Notes: generated by a model from the letters alone, not told the origin. Positions 1-8,808 are shown, numbered from the stretch's first letter. The stretch is DNA of 26,287 nt from an uncultured Candidatus Saccharibacteria bacterium (GCA_937981355.1 CALJPD010000004.1:1-26287); one strand, 5' to 3'. Numbers and translations: made by a program.

Positions 1-56
<56 letters not shown>

Positions 57-80
57 GAAAAGATGTACTTTTCATAAAAG

Positions 81-102
81 ATGCTTCCCTACTGGGAAGC
101 GT
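81..102 (-). other. Hairpin in the 16S leader
   Basis: GCTTCCC and GGGAAGC form a perfect 7-bp stem with a four-base loop, about 25 bases upstream of the mature 16S 5' end. It is probably part of the processing structure of the rRNA precursor; that role is inferred. Confidence 0.5.
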
Positions 103-146
103 CTATAACTCAAAAATAGACTGACGATGATTATTGCACAACTAAA

Positions 147-159
147 TTGTTAAGATACA
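147..159 (-). promoter_or_regulatory. boxA-like antitermination site in the rRNA leader
   Basis: The minus strand reads TGTATCTTAACAA, close to the rRNA boxA consensus TGCTCTTTAACA. It lies between the rRNA promoter and the 16S start, where NusB/NusE bind in other bacteria. The assignment rests on sequence similarity and position only. Confidence 0.4.
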
Positions 160-210
160 AAATGTCTCGTTGTTGGCCCTTGTTTTCGTTCCCTCAACCA
201 GACTGAAACC

Positions 211-239
211 ATCATAGCGTATTTTTTGTGGATGGTCAA
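211..239 (-). promoter_or_regulatory. rRNA operon promoter
   Basis: Minus strand: -35 TTGACC (239-234), a 17-base spacer and -10 TATGAT (216-211). Transcription would start near 204, giving a leader of about 150 bases before 16S. The -35 box is only 14 bases beyond the stop codon of the PAP2-like gene and I see no terminator between them, so gyr operon transcripts may run into the rRNA operon. Confidence 0.8.
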
Positions 240-252
240 CACTTTTTTACGA

Positions 253-687
253 TTATTTTGTCGCAAAAAATACAACTACACCCACAAGCACGCCAAGCAA
301 CGACCCAACGAAGATCTCGAGTGGTGTGTGTCCCTGCGCAGCCCGCGGCAACGTGACGTCGACCCCAGTCTTCTTGATGACCTGCTGGATAGCAATACCC
401 TGCTCGCCTGATGAGCGCCGCACCTTGACAGCATCGTAGCAAATAATCAACACGAGTAGTGTCGTGACACCAACAAGTGGTGACTGCAGCCCTTGCTGCA
501 GCACTAGCACTGTCCAGACAGACAACGATGTGGCGGCATGCGAGCTAGGCATGCCGCCAGAGATGAAGAGCTGGTGGGTGAAGTCAAGCACCTTGCCTTT
601 GGCGTGGGCAATTGCAAACTTAATGACGTGAGCAATTGCCCAGCTGATGGCGATAGCCACAATATATGGCGAGAGGTACCATGGCAT
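253..687 (-). CDS. Divergent PAP2 family membrane protein
   Basis: This 144-residue protein matches the small DUF212/divergent PAP2 phosphatase-like family. The conserved SGGMPSSHAA block (about residues 43-52) and the GHTPLEIFVGSLLG block (about 118-131) are both present; in PAP2 enzymes the corresponding histidines carry out phosphate transfer on lipid or small-molecule phosphates. Hydrophobic segments at about residues 5-27, 53-65, 70-86 and 123-142 indicate an integral membrane protein. It begins 2 bases after the gyrA stop codon and is surely the last gene of the gyrB-gyrA operon. The substrate is unknown and cannot be read from the sequence. Confidence 0.85.
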   Translation of the reverse strand: MPWYLSPYIVAIAISWAIAHVIKFAIAHAKGKVLDFTHQLFISGGMPSSHAATSLSVWTVLVLQQGLQSPLVGVTTLLVLIICYDAVKVRRSSGEQGIAIQQVIKKTGVDVTLPRAAQGHTPLEIFVGSLLGVLVGVVVFFATK

Positions 688-689
688 GA

Positions 690-3230
690 TTATGTCTCCT
701 TATCCTCGTCTTTTTCGCGCACAATGCCGATCGATGAGACAGTGTCATCCTTAGCAAGGCGCATCACTCGTACACCTTGGGTAGTGCGACCAAGGGTTGG
801 GATGTCGTGGAGCGCCACACGGATGGTTTGGCCGTTTTGGCTGATGAGGAGTGCCTCAGTGGCATCAGGCTCAAGAGTCTGCACAGTGATAATCGGCCCA
901 GTCTTGGCGGTGACAACTGCTGCTTTGATACCAACCCCACCTCGCTTATGACAAGGGAAGTTGGCTGCTTTGGTAATCTTGCCGTAGCCGTTTTGGCTAA
1001 TGACAAGCAATTGCTGGTCGCTACTGGTGACGATATCCATCCCCACCACTGTATCATCAGGGCGGAGGCGCACACCACGCACGCCACGAGCAACGCGGCC
1101 CATTGGCCGGCACTCTGTCTCGCTAAAGCGCACGGCCTGACCAGCTGATGTTGAGATTATTACATCATTGTCACCATTGGTTTGCTTTATCCAGCGCAGC
1201 TCATCACCATCGTCGAGTTTGATGGTAATGAGGCCATTGGTACGGATGTTGGCGTAGTCGCGCAGTGTTGTCTTTTTTACAGTACCTTTGGTCGTGGCCA
1301 TGAAGAGGTAGCCATCATCACTTGCATCTTTAGCGTGGTTGATGATTGATGTAATTTTCTCTTCAGGCTGGAGCTGGAGCAAGTTGACCGCCGCAACGCC
1401 CTTGGCCGCGAGGCTGGCAGCAGGCACTTCATACGCCTTAAGGCGGAAGACCCGGCCCTTGTTGGTAAAGAAGAGCAGCCAGTCATGGGTGTTGGCCGGA
1501 ATGAGTTGGTCGATGCCATCTTCTTCCTTGGTAGACATGCCACGCTTGCCCTTGCCACCTCTGTTTTGGCGGCGGTATTCACTCACTAAAGTACGCTTGA
1601 TGTAATTCTCTGCTGTGAGAATAACAACGGTCTCTTCCTCAGGGATGAGCTCTTCGTCGCTGAATTTGCCTAGCTCATGGTCGATAATCTTGGTGCGGCG
1701 CTCGTCACCGTACTTTTCTTTCATCTCAAGCAGTTCCTCTTTGATAAGGCGCAGGATCTCATTCTCGTCAGCCAGGATAGCCTCAAGCTGCTTGATGAGC
1801 TCGTGCAGATAGCGCAGCTCGTCTTCGATCTCTTGACGGTCAAGGCCAGTCAGCTTACGCAGCTGCATGGCAAGAATTGCCTTACCTTGGATCTCACTGA
1901 GCGCAAAACGCTCCATCAACCCCTGCAAAGCATCGTTGTAGTTCTTACTTGCTCGGATTAGTTTAACGACCTCATCGATGTTATCAAGCGCGATCTTGAG
2001 CCCCTCAAGAATATGAGCTCGTGCCTTCGCCTTCTTGAGCTCATACTCGGTGCGGCGGCGCACCACAATGCGCCGATGCGTGATAAATTCACCGAGAATA
2101 TCATGCAAGCCAAGTACCCGTGGCTGGAGCCGCATCGCATTTTCGCTGCTGGGTACAAGCGCCAGCATGTTGTAGTGGAAGTTAGTCTGCAGCGCGGTGA
2201 GCTTGTAGAGTTGGTTGAGCACCTTCTTGGGGTAGGCATCCTTTTTGAGGTCGATAACAACACGCACATTACCCCGAGCCGACTCATCGCGCAAGTCGCT
2301 GATAGAAGTGAGCTTCTTCTCGTGGACGAGGTCGGCAATCTTCTCAATCAGTGTTGCTTTATTCACACCATAAGGCATTTCTGTAATGACGATGCGGTAG
2401 CGCCCACGCTTCTTCGCTTCCTCGATGGCTGCCACGGCGCGCATTGTCACACTGCCGCGGCCAGTGGCGTAGGCTTGGCGCATTGGCGTGCCACCATAGA
2501 CCACTGCACCAGTTGGAAAGTCCGGTCCTTTAATGTGCTGCATGAGGTCATCCAGCGTGGCATCAGGGTTGTTGATGAGCTCGACTGTTGCATCGACCAC
2601 CTCACCAAGATTGTGGGTAGGGATGTTCGTTGCCATACCAACGGCAATACCAACCTGGCCGTTAAGTAGTAGATTAGGCAGCTTGGCCGGCAAGACGGTC
2701 GGCTCTTGGCGAGTAGCATCGTAGGTGTCGCGAAATGGGACGGTTTCTTTATCGATATCAGCTAGGAGTGCCTCTGACACACGCGTCATTTTTGCCTCGG
2801 TGTAGCGCATTGCAGCAGGTGGATCACCGTCCATCGAGCCAAAGTTCCCCTGCCCCTGTACCAATGGGTAGCGCTCAACCCAGTCTTGAGCCATACGCAC
2901 CATGGCATCGTAGATAGAGCTATCGCCGTGTGGGTGGTACTTACCCATCACCTCACCAACGATCTGAGCACTCTTGATCGTCTTAGATGTCGGACCGATG
3001 CCCATTTTGTCCATCACATAGACGATGCGACGATGGACAGGCTTCATGCCATCACGTACATCAGGCAGTGCGCGGTCAACAATGACCGACATCGAATAGC
3101 GCAGGAAGTTATCCTCCATCACGTCCTCGACGGTACGGACCTCCACACTGCGCGAGTGGCTCTGGTCAGGTATGGTAGCTGGGGTGGTTGGTTGGTTATC
3201 TTCTGGCTGCATTGTATGTTCCTCGTTCAT
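690..3230 (-). CDS. gyrA: DNA gyrase subunit A
   Basis: This is the 846-residue breakage-reunion subunit of the type II topoisomerase that introduces negative supercoils. The catalytic tyrosine is Y143 in AAMRYTEAKM. The quinolone-determining region HPHGDSSIYDAM (99-110) keeps Ser104 and Asp108, the positions equivalent to E. coli S83 and D87, so no classical resistance substitution is seen. The C-terminal pinwheel domain carries a GyrA-box variant QNRGGKG (about 552-558) instead of QRRGGKG. The box marks it as GyrA rather than ParC. The start codon lies 3 bases after the gyrB stop; an internal ATG at codon 7 is an alternative start. It is co-transcribed with gyrB and the PAP2-like gene. Confidence 0.98.
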   Translation of the reverse strand: MNEEHTMQPEDNQPTTPATIPDQSHSRSVEVRTVEDVMEDNFLRYSMSVIVDRALPDVRDGMKPVHRRIVYVMDKMGIGPTSKTIKSAQIVGEVMGKYHPHGDSSIYDAMVRMAQDWVERYPLVQGQGNFGSMDGDPPAAMRYTEAKMTRVSEALLADIDKETVPFRDTYDATRQEPTVLPAKLPNLLLNGQVGIAVGMATNIPTHNLGEVVDATVELINNPDATLDDLMQHIKGPDFPTGAVVYGGTPMRQAYATGRGSVTMRAVAAIEEAKKRGRYRIVITEMPYGVNKATLIEKIADLVHEKKLTSISDLRDESARGNVRVVIDLKKDAYPKKVLNQLYKLTALQTNFHYNMLALVPSSENAMRLQPRVLGLHDILGEFITHRRIVVRRRTEYELKKAKARAHILEGLKIALDNIDEVVKLIRASKNYNDALQGLMERFALSEIQGKAILAMQLRKLTGLDRQEIEDELRYLHELIKQLEAILADENEILRLIKEELLEMKEKYGDERRTKIIDHELGKFSDEELIPEEETVVILTAENYIKRTLVSEYRRQNRGGKGKRGMSTKEEDGIDQLIPANTHDWLLFFTNKGRVFRLKAYEVPAASLAAKGVAAVNLLQLQPEEKITSIINHAKDASDDGYLFMATTKGTVKKTTLRDYANIRTNGLITIKLDDGDELRWIKQTNGDNDVIISTSAGQAVRFSETECRPMGRVARGVRGVRLRPDDTVVGMDIVTSSDQQLLVISQNGYGKITKAANFPCHKRGGVGIKAAVVTAKTGPIITVQTLEPDATEALLISQNGQTIRVALHDIPTLGRTTQGVRVMRLAKDDTVSSIGIVREKDEDKET

Positions 3231-3233
3231 AGA

Positions 3234-5222
3234 TTAGATATCAAGCTCCTCTAGGCTGACCTTTGCAGCGTTGGCCTGGATGAAGTTCTTGCGGACGCTT
3301 ACTTCGTTGCCCATTAGCTTGGTGAAGATTGCGTCGGCACGCTCGGCATCCTCCAGCTGGACTTGCACGAGCACGCGGTGCTCGGGGTTCATCGTCGTCT
3401 CCCACAGCTGGTCGGCATCCATCTCACCCAGACCCTTGTAGCGCTGGAGGGCAGACTCACTCAGGCCAGCTTGTTTGATGCGGGGCTCGCTTGGGTCTAT
3501 CTCTACCCCACGAGCCTTGCGCGCTGCAATCTGCTCGTCGTAGTAGGCCTCGAGCGCTTCTTCGTTGTAAATATATTCTTGCTTGTTGCCCGAGAGACGG
3601 AGCTTAAACAGAGGTGGCTTGGCCAAATAGATATGCCCTGCCTCCACCACCGGCTGCATATAGCGGAAGAAGAAGGTCATGAGCAGTGTTGCAATGTGGC
3701 TACCGTCCACATCGGCATCGGTCATGATAATGATGCGATTGTAGCGCAGCCCCTTGATATCAAAGGTGTCACCAATCCCCACGCCCATGCCCTTGATGAG
3801 GCTGAGGATCTCACGGTTGGCGTACATTTTGTCGAGGCGAGCACGCTCGGTGTTAAGCACCTTACCACGCAGTGGCAAGATAGCCTGAGTACGACTGTCG
3901 CGCCCAGTCTTGGCCGAGCCACCAGCCGAGTCACCCTCCACGATGTAGAGCTCACACTCTTCGGGGTTTTTACTGGAGCAGTCGGCCAGCTTGCCTGGCA
4001 GGCTTGCGCCATCAAGCGCCCCTTTGCGGATCACGGTATCACGCGCCGCTCGGGCAGCCTTGCGAGCTCGGGCAGCTAACGTCGCCTTGCCAACGATCTT
4101 CTTGGCCACCGCCGGATTTTCTTCTAGATAGTACGAGAAATACTCGCTCATTACTTGGTCAACGTAACGCCGCACCTCGGGGTTACCAAGTTTATTCTTG
4201 GTTTGGCCCTCAAACTGCGGGTCGGGCAGCTTGACGAGGATAACGGCGGTGAGCCCCTCGCGGATGTCATCGCCCGAAAGGTTGTCATCCTTCTCTTTGA
4301 GGAGACCGTTCTTGCGCGCATAGTCATTGATGACGCGGGTCATCGCTGCGCGAAAGCCCACAAGGTGTGTCCCACCATCAGGTGTGAGCACGTTATTAGC
4401 GAAAGGTCGGACGGTTTCGACGTAGGTATCGTTGTACTGCACCGCCACCTCGATCATTGAGTCCTCGACCTGCTTCTCCACATAAAAGACATCGTCGCTC
4501 AGCACATCTTTACCAACGTTAAGGTTCTTGACATAACTGCGAATCCCTCCCTCGAAATAAAAGGCCTGGCGCTGCTTGGTACGCTCATCATACACAGTGG
4601 TGTAGACGCCTTTCGTGAGGTAGGCTTGGTGGCGAAGGTAGTGTACCACCCACTTGTAGTCGAAGTCGACTGTCTCTTTAAAGATGGTCGGATCGGGATA
4701 GAAGATAATCGTTGTACCGTCAGGCCGGTCGGTTTTGCCCTTATTCTTGAGCGGTACAGTAGTATGGCCACGCTCAAATTCAATCCGATAGAGGCGTCCT
4801 TTGCGCACCACCTCAGCCACGAGACGGCTGGACAGCGCATTCACTACGCTCGAGCCCACACCGTGCAAGCCAGACGACACCTTGTAGCCACCGCCACCAA
4901 ACTTACCACCGGCGTGCAGCACCGTCAGCACTGTCTCGAGCGTGCTCAGGCCAGTCTTGGGATGCTTGTCCACCGGGATACCGCGCCCGTTGTCCGTCAC
5001 CATCAAGCCACCATCGGCCAAGATGCGCACATCGACGCGCGAGGCATAGCCCGCAATCGCTTCATCGATGGAGTTATCAGCAATCTCCTTAATCAAGTGG
5101 TGCACGCCATCGTAGCCCGTGCTACCGATATACATCCCCGGGCGCTTGCGGACTGGCTCGAGACCCTCGAGCACCTGAATTTGCGAACCGTCATACGATC
5201 CATTATCTACTTGTTTGTTCAT
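3234..5222 (-). CDS. gyrB: DNA gyrase subunit B
   Basis: This is the 662-residue ATPase subunit of gyrase. The GHKL ATPase motifs are intact: EIADNSIDEA (46-55), DNGRGIP (77-83) and GLHGVGSSVVNALS (118-131). The TOPRIM domain shows EGDSAGG (429-435) and DADVDGSH (502-509), the magnesium-binding acidic residues used in DNA cleavage. The conserved QRYKGLGEMDADQLW block (593-607) and the C-terminal DI are typical of GyrB. A GAGGG ribosome-binding site precedes the ATG. The gene is first in the operon gyrB-gyrA-PAP2. The upstream 300 bases contain pairing arms that may form a leader structure. Confidence 0.98.
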   Translation of the reverse strand: MNKQVDNGSYDGSQIQVLEGLEPVRKRPGMYIGSTGYDGVHHLIKEIADNSIDEAIAGYASRVDVRILADGGLMVTDNGRGIPVDKHPKTGLSTLETVLTVLHAGGKFGGGGYKVSSGLHGVGSSVVNALSSRLVAEVVRKGRLYRIEFERGHTTVPLKNKGKTDRPDGTTIIFYPDPTIFKETVDFDYKWVVHYLRHQAYLTKGVYTTVYDERTKQRQAFYFEGGIRSYVKNLNVGKDVLSDDVFYVEKQVEDSMIEVAVQYNDTYVETVRPFANNVLTPDGGTHLVGFRAAMTRVINDYARKNGLLKEKDDNLSGDDIREGLTAVILVKLPDPQFEGQTKNKLGNPEVRRYVDQVMSEYFSYYLEENPAVAKKIVGKATLAARARKAARAARDTVIRKGALDGASLPGKLADCSSKNPEECELYIVEGDSAGGSAKTGRDSRTQAILPLRGKVLNTERARLDKMYANREILSLIKGMGVGIGDTFDIKGLRYNRIIIMTDADVDGSHIATLLMTFFFRYMQPVVEAGHIYLAKPPLFKLRLSGNKQEYIYNEEALEAYYDEQIAARKARGVEIDPSEPRIKQAGLSESALQRYKGLGEMDADQLWETTMNPEHRVLVQVQLEDAERADAIFTKLMGNEVSVRKNFIQANAAKVSLEELDI

Positions 5223-5269
5223 TCATTTCCCTCACTATTAGGTCATTCGGGTTACATTACACGCACCTT

Positions 5270-5298
5270 ATTGTATCATAATCGCCGAGGCAGCGAAA
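5270..5298 (-). promoter_or_regulatory. Possible gyrB promoter
   Basis: The minus strand shows a -10 box TACAAT (5275-5270) with a weak -35 TTTCGC 17 bases upstream. This would give a leader of about 40 bases before gyrB. A second, better -35-like TTGACA lies further upstream near 5448 but has no well-spaced -10, so the assignment is tentative. Confidence 0.35.
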
Positions 5299-5304
5299 AT
5301 AACA

Positions 5305-5381
5305 GGGGTGGAGAGAGTGATTTAAATCATAAGAACTCACCTTCTTTGTATCAGCTCCACCCCCATCACTTCATCCGATGG
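5305..5381. other. Pairing arms in the gyrB upstream region
   Basis: In this 300-base gap between gyrB and the next gene, GGGGTGGAG (5305-5313) pairs perfectly with CTCCACCCC (5355-5363). The palindrome TGATTTAAATCA (5318-5329) lies between the arms, and a CCATC/GATGG hairpin follows at 5363-5381. The stretch could be a leader structure of gyrB or a remnant element. No known riboswitch class was recognised. Confidence 0.4.
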
Positions 5382-5524
5382 AGCGTGAAAATTTGATGTA
5401 ATAGCGAGTTTTCAGCTCAGCATAAGAGGTCAATACTTGGGAAAATGTCAACTCTTATAGTGTTCCGGAGGAGGGAGTGTGGGAAGGTGAAGCGTGAGAT
5501 AAAGCAAGAACCCTAAGATTCAGG

Positions 5525-6319
5525 CTACTCATACTTACTTGTCGCAACAAAGATGAAGCCAGCGACAGCCATCACTGGTGATGCGACAAACCACGCGATG
5601 CCACCATATATCACGATCGACGCCACCATCCCCATCACCAGTAGCGTCGGTTCATTGACAAGAGTACTCAAAACATGCCGATGTGTATCAAGAAAGTTAG
5701 TCACACCAAAAAGCACCGACACAAACATACCATACAGCGCCATCATCGGTACAGCTGCTGCAAGCATCAGCCAGAGGCCAGTCTTGCGCTTCATCATTTG
5801 ATTGAGCGTCGTATCATCTACATCGCTATGTTTTGCTGGTATCACTGGCTGCATACCCAGCAATACATACCAGAGGTAGAGCGAACCAACGAAGCTCGGT
5901 ATGTTGCTCATGAGAACTGTTGTATTATTAGCTACTAATCCTACAGGGGTGTGCAGTACACCACCACTGAGCCAACCCACAATAAACAGCGCCCCATTCA
6001 CCAGCAACAAGCCAAGCGCTCCAATCCTCTGCCAATACCGATCAGTGCGGTGCGACTGCCGCAGCGTGATGACGCTCTGCACTAGTATACTCGCACTCCA
6101 AGCGGCGAGGAGCCAGCCAAATACCTGTTCCACCACTGTCAGGCCACTCGCTAGCACCGAGCCCTGCAGACATACGATGGCTGCATTGGCAATCATCCCC
6201 ACCCCACCAGCAATCACACAGGCCTCGAGCCAAGCCCGACGCGGCGGCGCAGACACATCAGATGTGCCTGTTTGGCTATGCTGTTTTGCAGTAGTTGTAG
6301 CGATGGATTGCGTTGGCAT
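5525..6319 (-). CDS. Polytopic membrane protein, paralog of the upstream gene
   Basis: I do not recognise a named family. The 264-residue protein has a short polar N-terminus (residues 1-25), then about six hydrophobic segments. It shares with the gene at 6362-7351 the motif HRTDxYxQR after the second membrane segment, a GSLYLWYVLL segment and a basic MKRKTGLWL motif. The two are therefore tandem paralogs. A strong AGAGGAGA ribosome-binding site precedes the ATG, and the 42-base gap to the upstream gene suggests one operon. No catalytic motif is visible, so transport, envelope or stress roles are all only guesses. Confidence 0.75.
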   Translation of the reverse strand: MPTQSIATTTAKQHSQTGTSDVSAPPRRAWLEACVIAGGVGMIANAAIVCLQGSVLASGLTVVEQVFGWLLAAWSASILVQSVITLRQSHRTDRYWQRIGALGLLLVNGALFIVGWLSGGVLHTPVGLVANNTTVLMSNIPSFVGSLYLWYVLLGMQPVIPAKHSDVDDTTLNQMMKRKTGLWLMLAAAVPMMALYGMFVSVLFGVTNFLDTHRHVLSTLVNEPTLLVMGMVASIVIYGGIAWFVASPVMAVAGFIFVATSKYE

Positions 6320-6361
6320 GGGGCGGTTCTCCTCTGTTAGGCGGTGGTTTTGGTACTTAAG

Positions 6362-7351
6362 TTATTCGCGCTGGCTGTTTGCCACAAGCACCATACCAAT
6401 GATGAGCATGACGATACATGGCACAATCAAGATCATGCCAGCAATCATAAAGATCAAGTGAATCATGCTGAAGAACGATAGTATTGACGTAAAGATCGTA
6501 GTACCTCGGCTTGTGCTACTCATCATCATCAACGTCCCAGAAAACTGCGCAAGAGCCGGAAGCACAAATGCTGTCACAATCAGCCAGAGACCGATACGTC
6601 GACGCCGCATCAAACGAGCATATGTTGTAGCGGACACATCAGGTGCAGTACGTGGCGCGGTGGTTCGCTTTGTACAGAGTAATAAGTACCAGAGATAGAT
6701 GGAGCCAAACACAGCAATGACGGTACTTACCTGCATGACTGTGCTGTTTATCCACACAACCCCCTTTTGCCCGGGGCTCACAAAGAACAAATTGTATAGC
6801 CATTCACTTATGATGAGTGCGGCTGGGTTACCTGCCACTAAGAGCAAGGCAAGGAAGCGCTGCATATAATGATCTGTCCGGTGGAGCTGCATCAGCGTGC
6901 TAATTCCCTGTACCACCAAGCTCACACACCACGCCAGGATGAGCCAGCCAGCCATCCGCTCTGGTGACGTGCGGTCTACCTGCCCCACCATCAGTGCACC
7001 ATAGAAGCTCACCATTGCAGCATACATCAGCATTCCTGCTGCTCCCGTCGCAATAAACGCCTCCAACACTGGTCGGCGGCGGGCTGTTGCGTACGTAACA
7101 GAGGTGGATGATGGGGGTTGTCCGTTTGTTTGGCTGAGTGATGTATTATCTACGACAGCTTGTGCTGAGCTGCTTGGTTGTGTGCTAGGTGATGGAACAG
7201 AGGTCGTATCTGCCTTTGTTGTTTTCTTCGCAATAGATTGTGACTGTTGTGATTTTTGTTTAGTACGCTGCGTTGCGCGCTTCTTTGGGGATGATGTTGC
7301 TTTTGTCTCAGACACAGCAGGCGCTGCTGAGGTTGATTTTTTTCGTGGCAT
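6362..7351 (-). CDS. Polytopic membrane protein with Ser/Thr/Lys-rich N-terminal tail
   Basis: The first ~90 of 329 residues are a low-complexity Lys/Ser/Thr/Pro/Gln-rich tail without a signal peptide, probably cytoplasmic and unstructured. They are followed by about six hydrophobic segments. The membrane part is homologous to the next gene (5525-6319): shared features are LHRTDHYMQR, FGSIYLWYLLL and MRRRRIGLWL. The ATG follows AGAGGAGGA, a nearly perfect ribosome-binding site. The tail is the main difference between the two paralogs. The function is unknown. Confidence 0.75.
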   Translation of the reverse strand: MPRKKSTSAAPAVSETKATSSPKKRATQRTKQKSQQSQSIAKKTTKADTTSVPSPSTQPSSSAQAVVDNTSLSQTNGQPPSSTSVTYATARRRPVLEAFIATGAAGMLMYAAMVSFYGALMVGQVDRTSPERMAGWLILAWCVSLVVQGISTLMQLHRTDHYMQRFLALLLVAGNPAALIISEWLYNLFFVSPGQKGVVWINSTVMQVSTVIAVFGSIYLWYLLLCTKRTTAPRTAPDVSATTYARLMRRRRIGLWLIVTAFVLPALAQFSGTLMMMSSTSRGTTIFTSILSFFSMIHLIFMIAGMILIVPCIVMLIIGMVLVANSQRE

Positions 7352-7371
7352 AGAACCGTCCTCCTCTGCCT

Positions 7372-7377
7372 AGTATA
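7372..7377 (-). promoter_or_regulatory. -10 box for the two membrane-protein genes
   Basis: The minus strand reads TATACT 20 bases before the ATG of the 329-residue membrane protein, inside the short gap after the preceding gene. The -35 region is weak. Confidence 0.45.
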
Positions 7378-7386
7378 CGCGCCTCA

Positions 7387-7764
7387 TCACCGTTTTGCCA
7401 CATAAAAACATGCAATTGCCTCAAACGCAAAAACCAGTGCCAGCTCGTACCAGCCACCACGCCCCACCGAGCGCGCGCCAATCAGCAGCACTGGGGCTAG
7501 CGCCAGCACCGAGCCAAAATAATAGCAGCGCCGAAAGCTCAGCGTCACCGCTCGCCGCTGCGCCTCGGGTAGCCAACGCCGCAGCGCCACTGCAATACCC
7601 GCCAGCAGGTACGTTAGCAACCCCAGCATTACCACATAGCACAGCACAAAGACGAGGACGATCCCTAGGGGGTGAATCGTCGCTGGTGTGGTGGTCTGCA
7701 GTACAATCGCTAGCAACACCGCTGCTGCTATGCTCATACTGGCAAGCAGGATTCTTCGAGACAT
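7387..7764 (-). CDS. Small membrane protein of unknown function
   Basis: This 125-residue protein has about four hydrophobic segments (residues 5-22, 31-57, 84-99 and 107-121) and an Arg-rich cytoplasmic loop between the second and third. The frame is open upstream of this ATG, but I chose position 7764. Translation from there starts directly at the first hydrophobic segment, and an extended -10 box (TGGTATAGT) ends 7 bases before it, predicting a leaderless message. No family was recognised. The gene lies upstream of the two paralogous membrane proteins on the same strand. Confidence 0.6.
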   Translation of the reverse strand: MSRRILLASMSIAAAVLLAIVLQTTTPATIHPLGIVLVFVLCYVVMLGLLTYLLAGIAVALRRWLPEAQRRAVTLSFRRCYYFGSVLALAPVLLIGARSVGRGGWYELALVFAFEAIACFYVAKR

Positions 7765-7771
7765 ATCTATC

Positions 7772-7780
7772 ACTATACCA
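7772..7780 (-). promoter_or_regulatory. Extended -10 promoter, leaderless start
   Basis: The minus strand reads TGGTATAGT, an extended -10 element (TGnTATAnT). Its last base is 7 bases before the ATG at 7764, so transcription should start at or next to the start codon. Confidence 0.5.
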
Positions 7781-7849
7781 AGCAATCCGCCTGGTGAGAA
7801 GCCCGAGCAGCCGCACAAAGCAACGCGCTTGCAGCGTCCTCTATAGATA

Positions 7850-7855
7850 TATAAT
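7850..7855 (+). promoter_or_regulatory. -10 box upstream of the hairpin-rich region
   Basis: TATAAT stands on the plus strand just before the first of a series of hairpins, placing a transcription start near 7862. The -35 region is weak (CTTGCA at 7828-7833 with a 16-base spacer). Confidence 0.45.
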
Positions 7856-7861
7856 TAGGAC

Positions 7862-8808
7862 GCCCGGCAGCCGCTACGGGCCGAGGTGCTCCACAGTGTG
7901 GAGCATGAGTGGTGCGCCTCTGGCATGCGCCGTATAGAACGAGGCCACCACGCGTCGACGCCAACGATGACAAAAGTACTTCTATTGGGGGGTACTCTAT
8001 AGTATTGGCGGAGCGCAGGCAGTGCCAAAGCTCAGCGCTATGCTGCGCTCTGCCGCTGCCTGGTGTACGCCAATGGCGATGCTATGTTGGGTTATGTAGG
8101 GTAAGCTTTTCCGTTTTTTCTTGGGTGTTTGTGTTTGTCAAAGCTTACTTCTACGTTAGCACAAGCACTATGGTAAGTCAATGTGTTTTGCGGCTGAGCC
8201 ACAAAGCCCCAGCAGGGCTTACGCGCTATGGTTATTGTGTGCAGCACGCTTGGTTATGATGATATTCGGCTTTGACGCTCAGCAATGAGCATCGAGCCAC
8301 TATTGCTTATGGTGGCTCAACCAACGCACAGGTCGTTCGCCGTTGCTATACATCGCACCAACGCAAAGCACAAGCGACATCACTATCATGCGAACTATCG
8401 CAAAACATTGCCTCGCCGCCTCCTTTCTCACCTACGCGAACATTGGCGGCTTGCCCATCTCTCGCACCTCTGTACTTTCGAGAGTTGTGCACAGGCATTT
8501 TTGTTGTATATATTGCAATAATTTTTTGTTCGTTTTTGGCTCTGTACTGTATGTGACCTCTGTTCTATTTCATTGCTCGTGTTGTGTTTATTACGCAGTT
8601 TTTTGGCGATATGAGGCCAACCAGGGTGTCTGTTCGATGTGGTATTTTTTACGCAAAAATATTGCCAAAAATCGTTGACACAAGCGGTTTTCTCCCATAT
8701 CATAAGGGTAGCTTCTGAATAAAAAAATTATGCAGAGGCCAAAAATAAACAAACATACGAAAACTCCACATCCAAAAACAACCACTACTCGCAGGTGGTT
8801 GTTTTTTT
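7862..8808 (+). ncRNA. Candidate large structured non-coding RNA
   Basis: About 950 bases without a credible protein gene lie between a plus-strand TATAAT box and a strong terminator. The stretch is packed with perfect hairpins: 7862-7881 (GCCCG/CGGGC), 7887-7905 (9 bp), 7909-7951 (6+4 bp), 7975-7996 (5 bp), 8004-8074 (nested ATTGGCG/CGCCAAT, CAGGCAG/CTGCCTG and AGCGC/GCGCT), 8204-8220 (6 bp), 8277-8290, 8294-8318 (7 bp), 8415-8450 (6 bp) and 8459-8484 (6 bp). It is not tmRNA, RNase P, SRP or rRNA by any motif I know. It may be one RNA or two (a T-rich break occurs at 8107-8130). The strand is inferred from promoter and terminator orientation. Confidence 0.45.
8776..8808 (+). terminator. Strong intrinsic terminator
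   Basis: AAACAACCAC (8776-8785) pairs with GTGGTTGTTT (8795-8804), followed by a T run. The other side is A-rich, so it may also work on the minus strand. It would end the plus-strand RNA of the hairpin-rich locus. Confidence 0.8.

Noticed and set aside
538..5396. Long plus-strand reading frames opposite PAP2, gyrA and gyrB (for example 2013-2669, 3363-4079, 4626-5396)
   Set aside because: They are antisense shadows of well-identified genes; their translations show no family features.
6749..6757. TTATCCACA inside the membrane-protein gene, and again near 18676
   Set aside because: Single DnaA-box matches within coding DNA are expected by chance and are not origins.
8272..8703. Short overlapping reading frames in the hairpin-rich region
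   Set aside because: They lack ribosome-binding sites, domain features and consistent composition, and the stretch is better explained by RNA structure.
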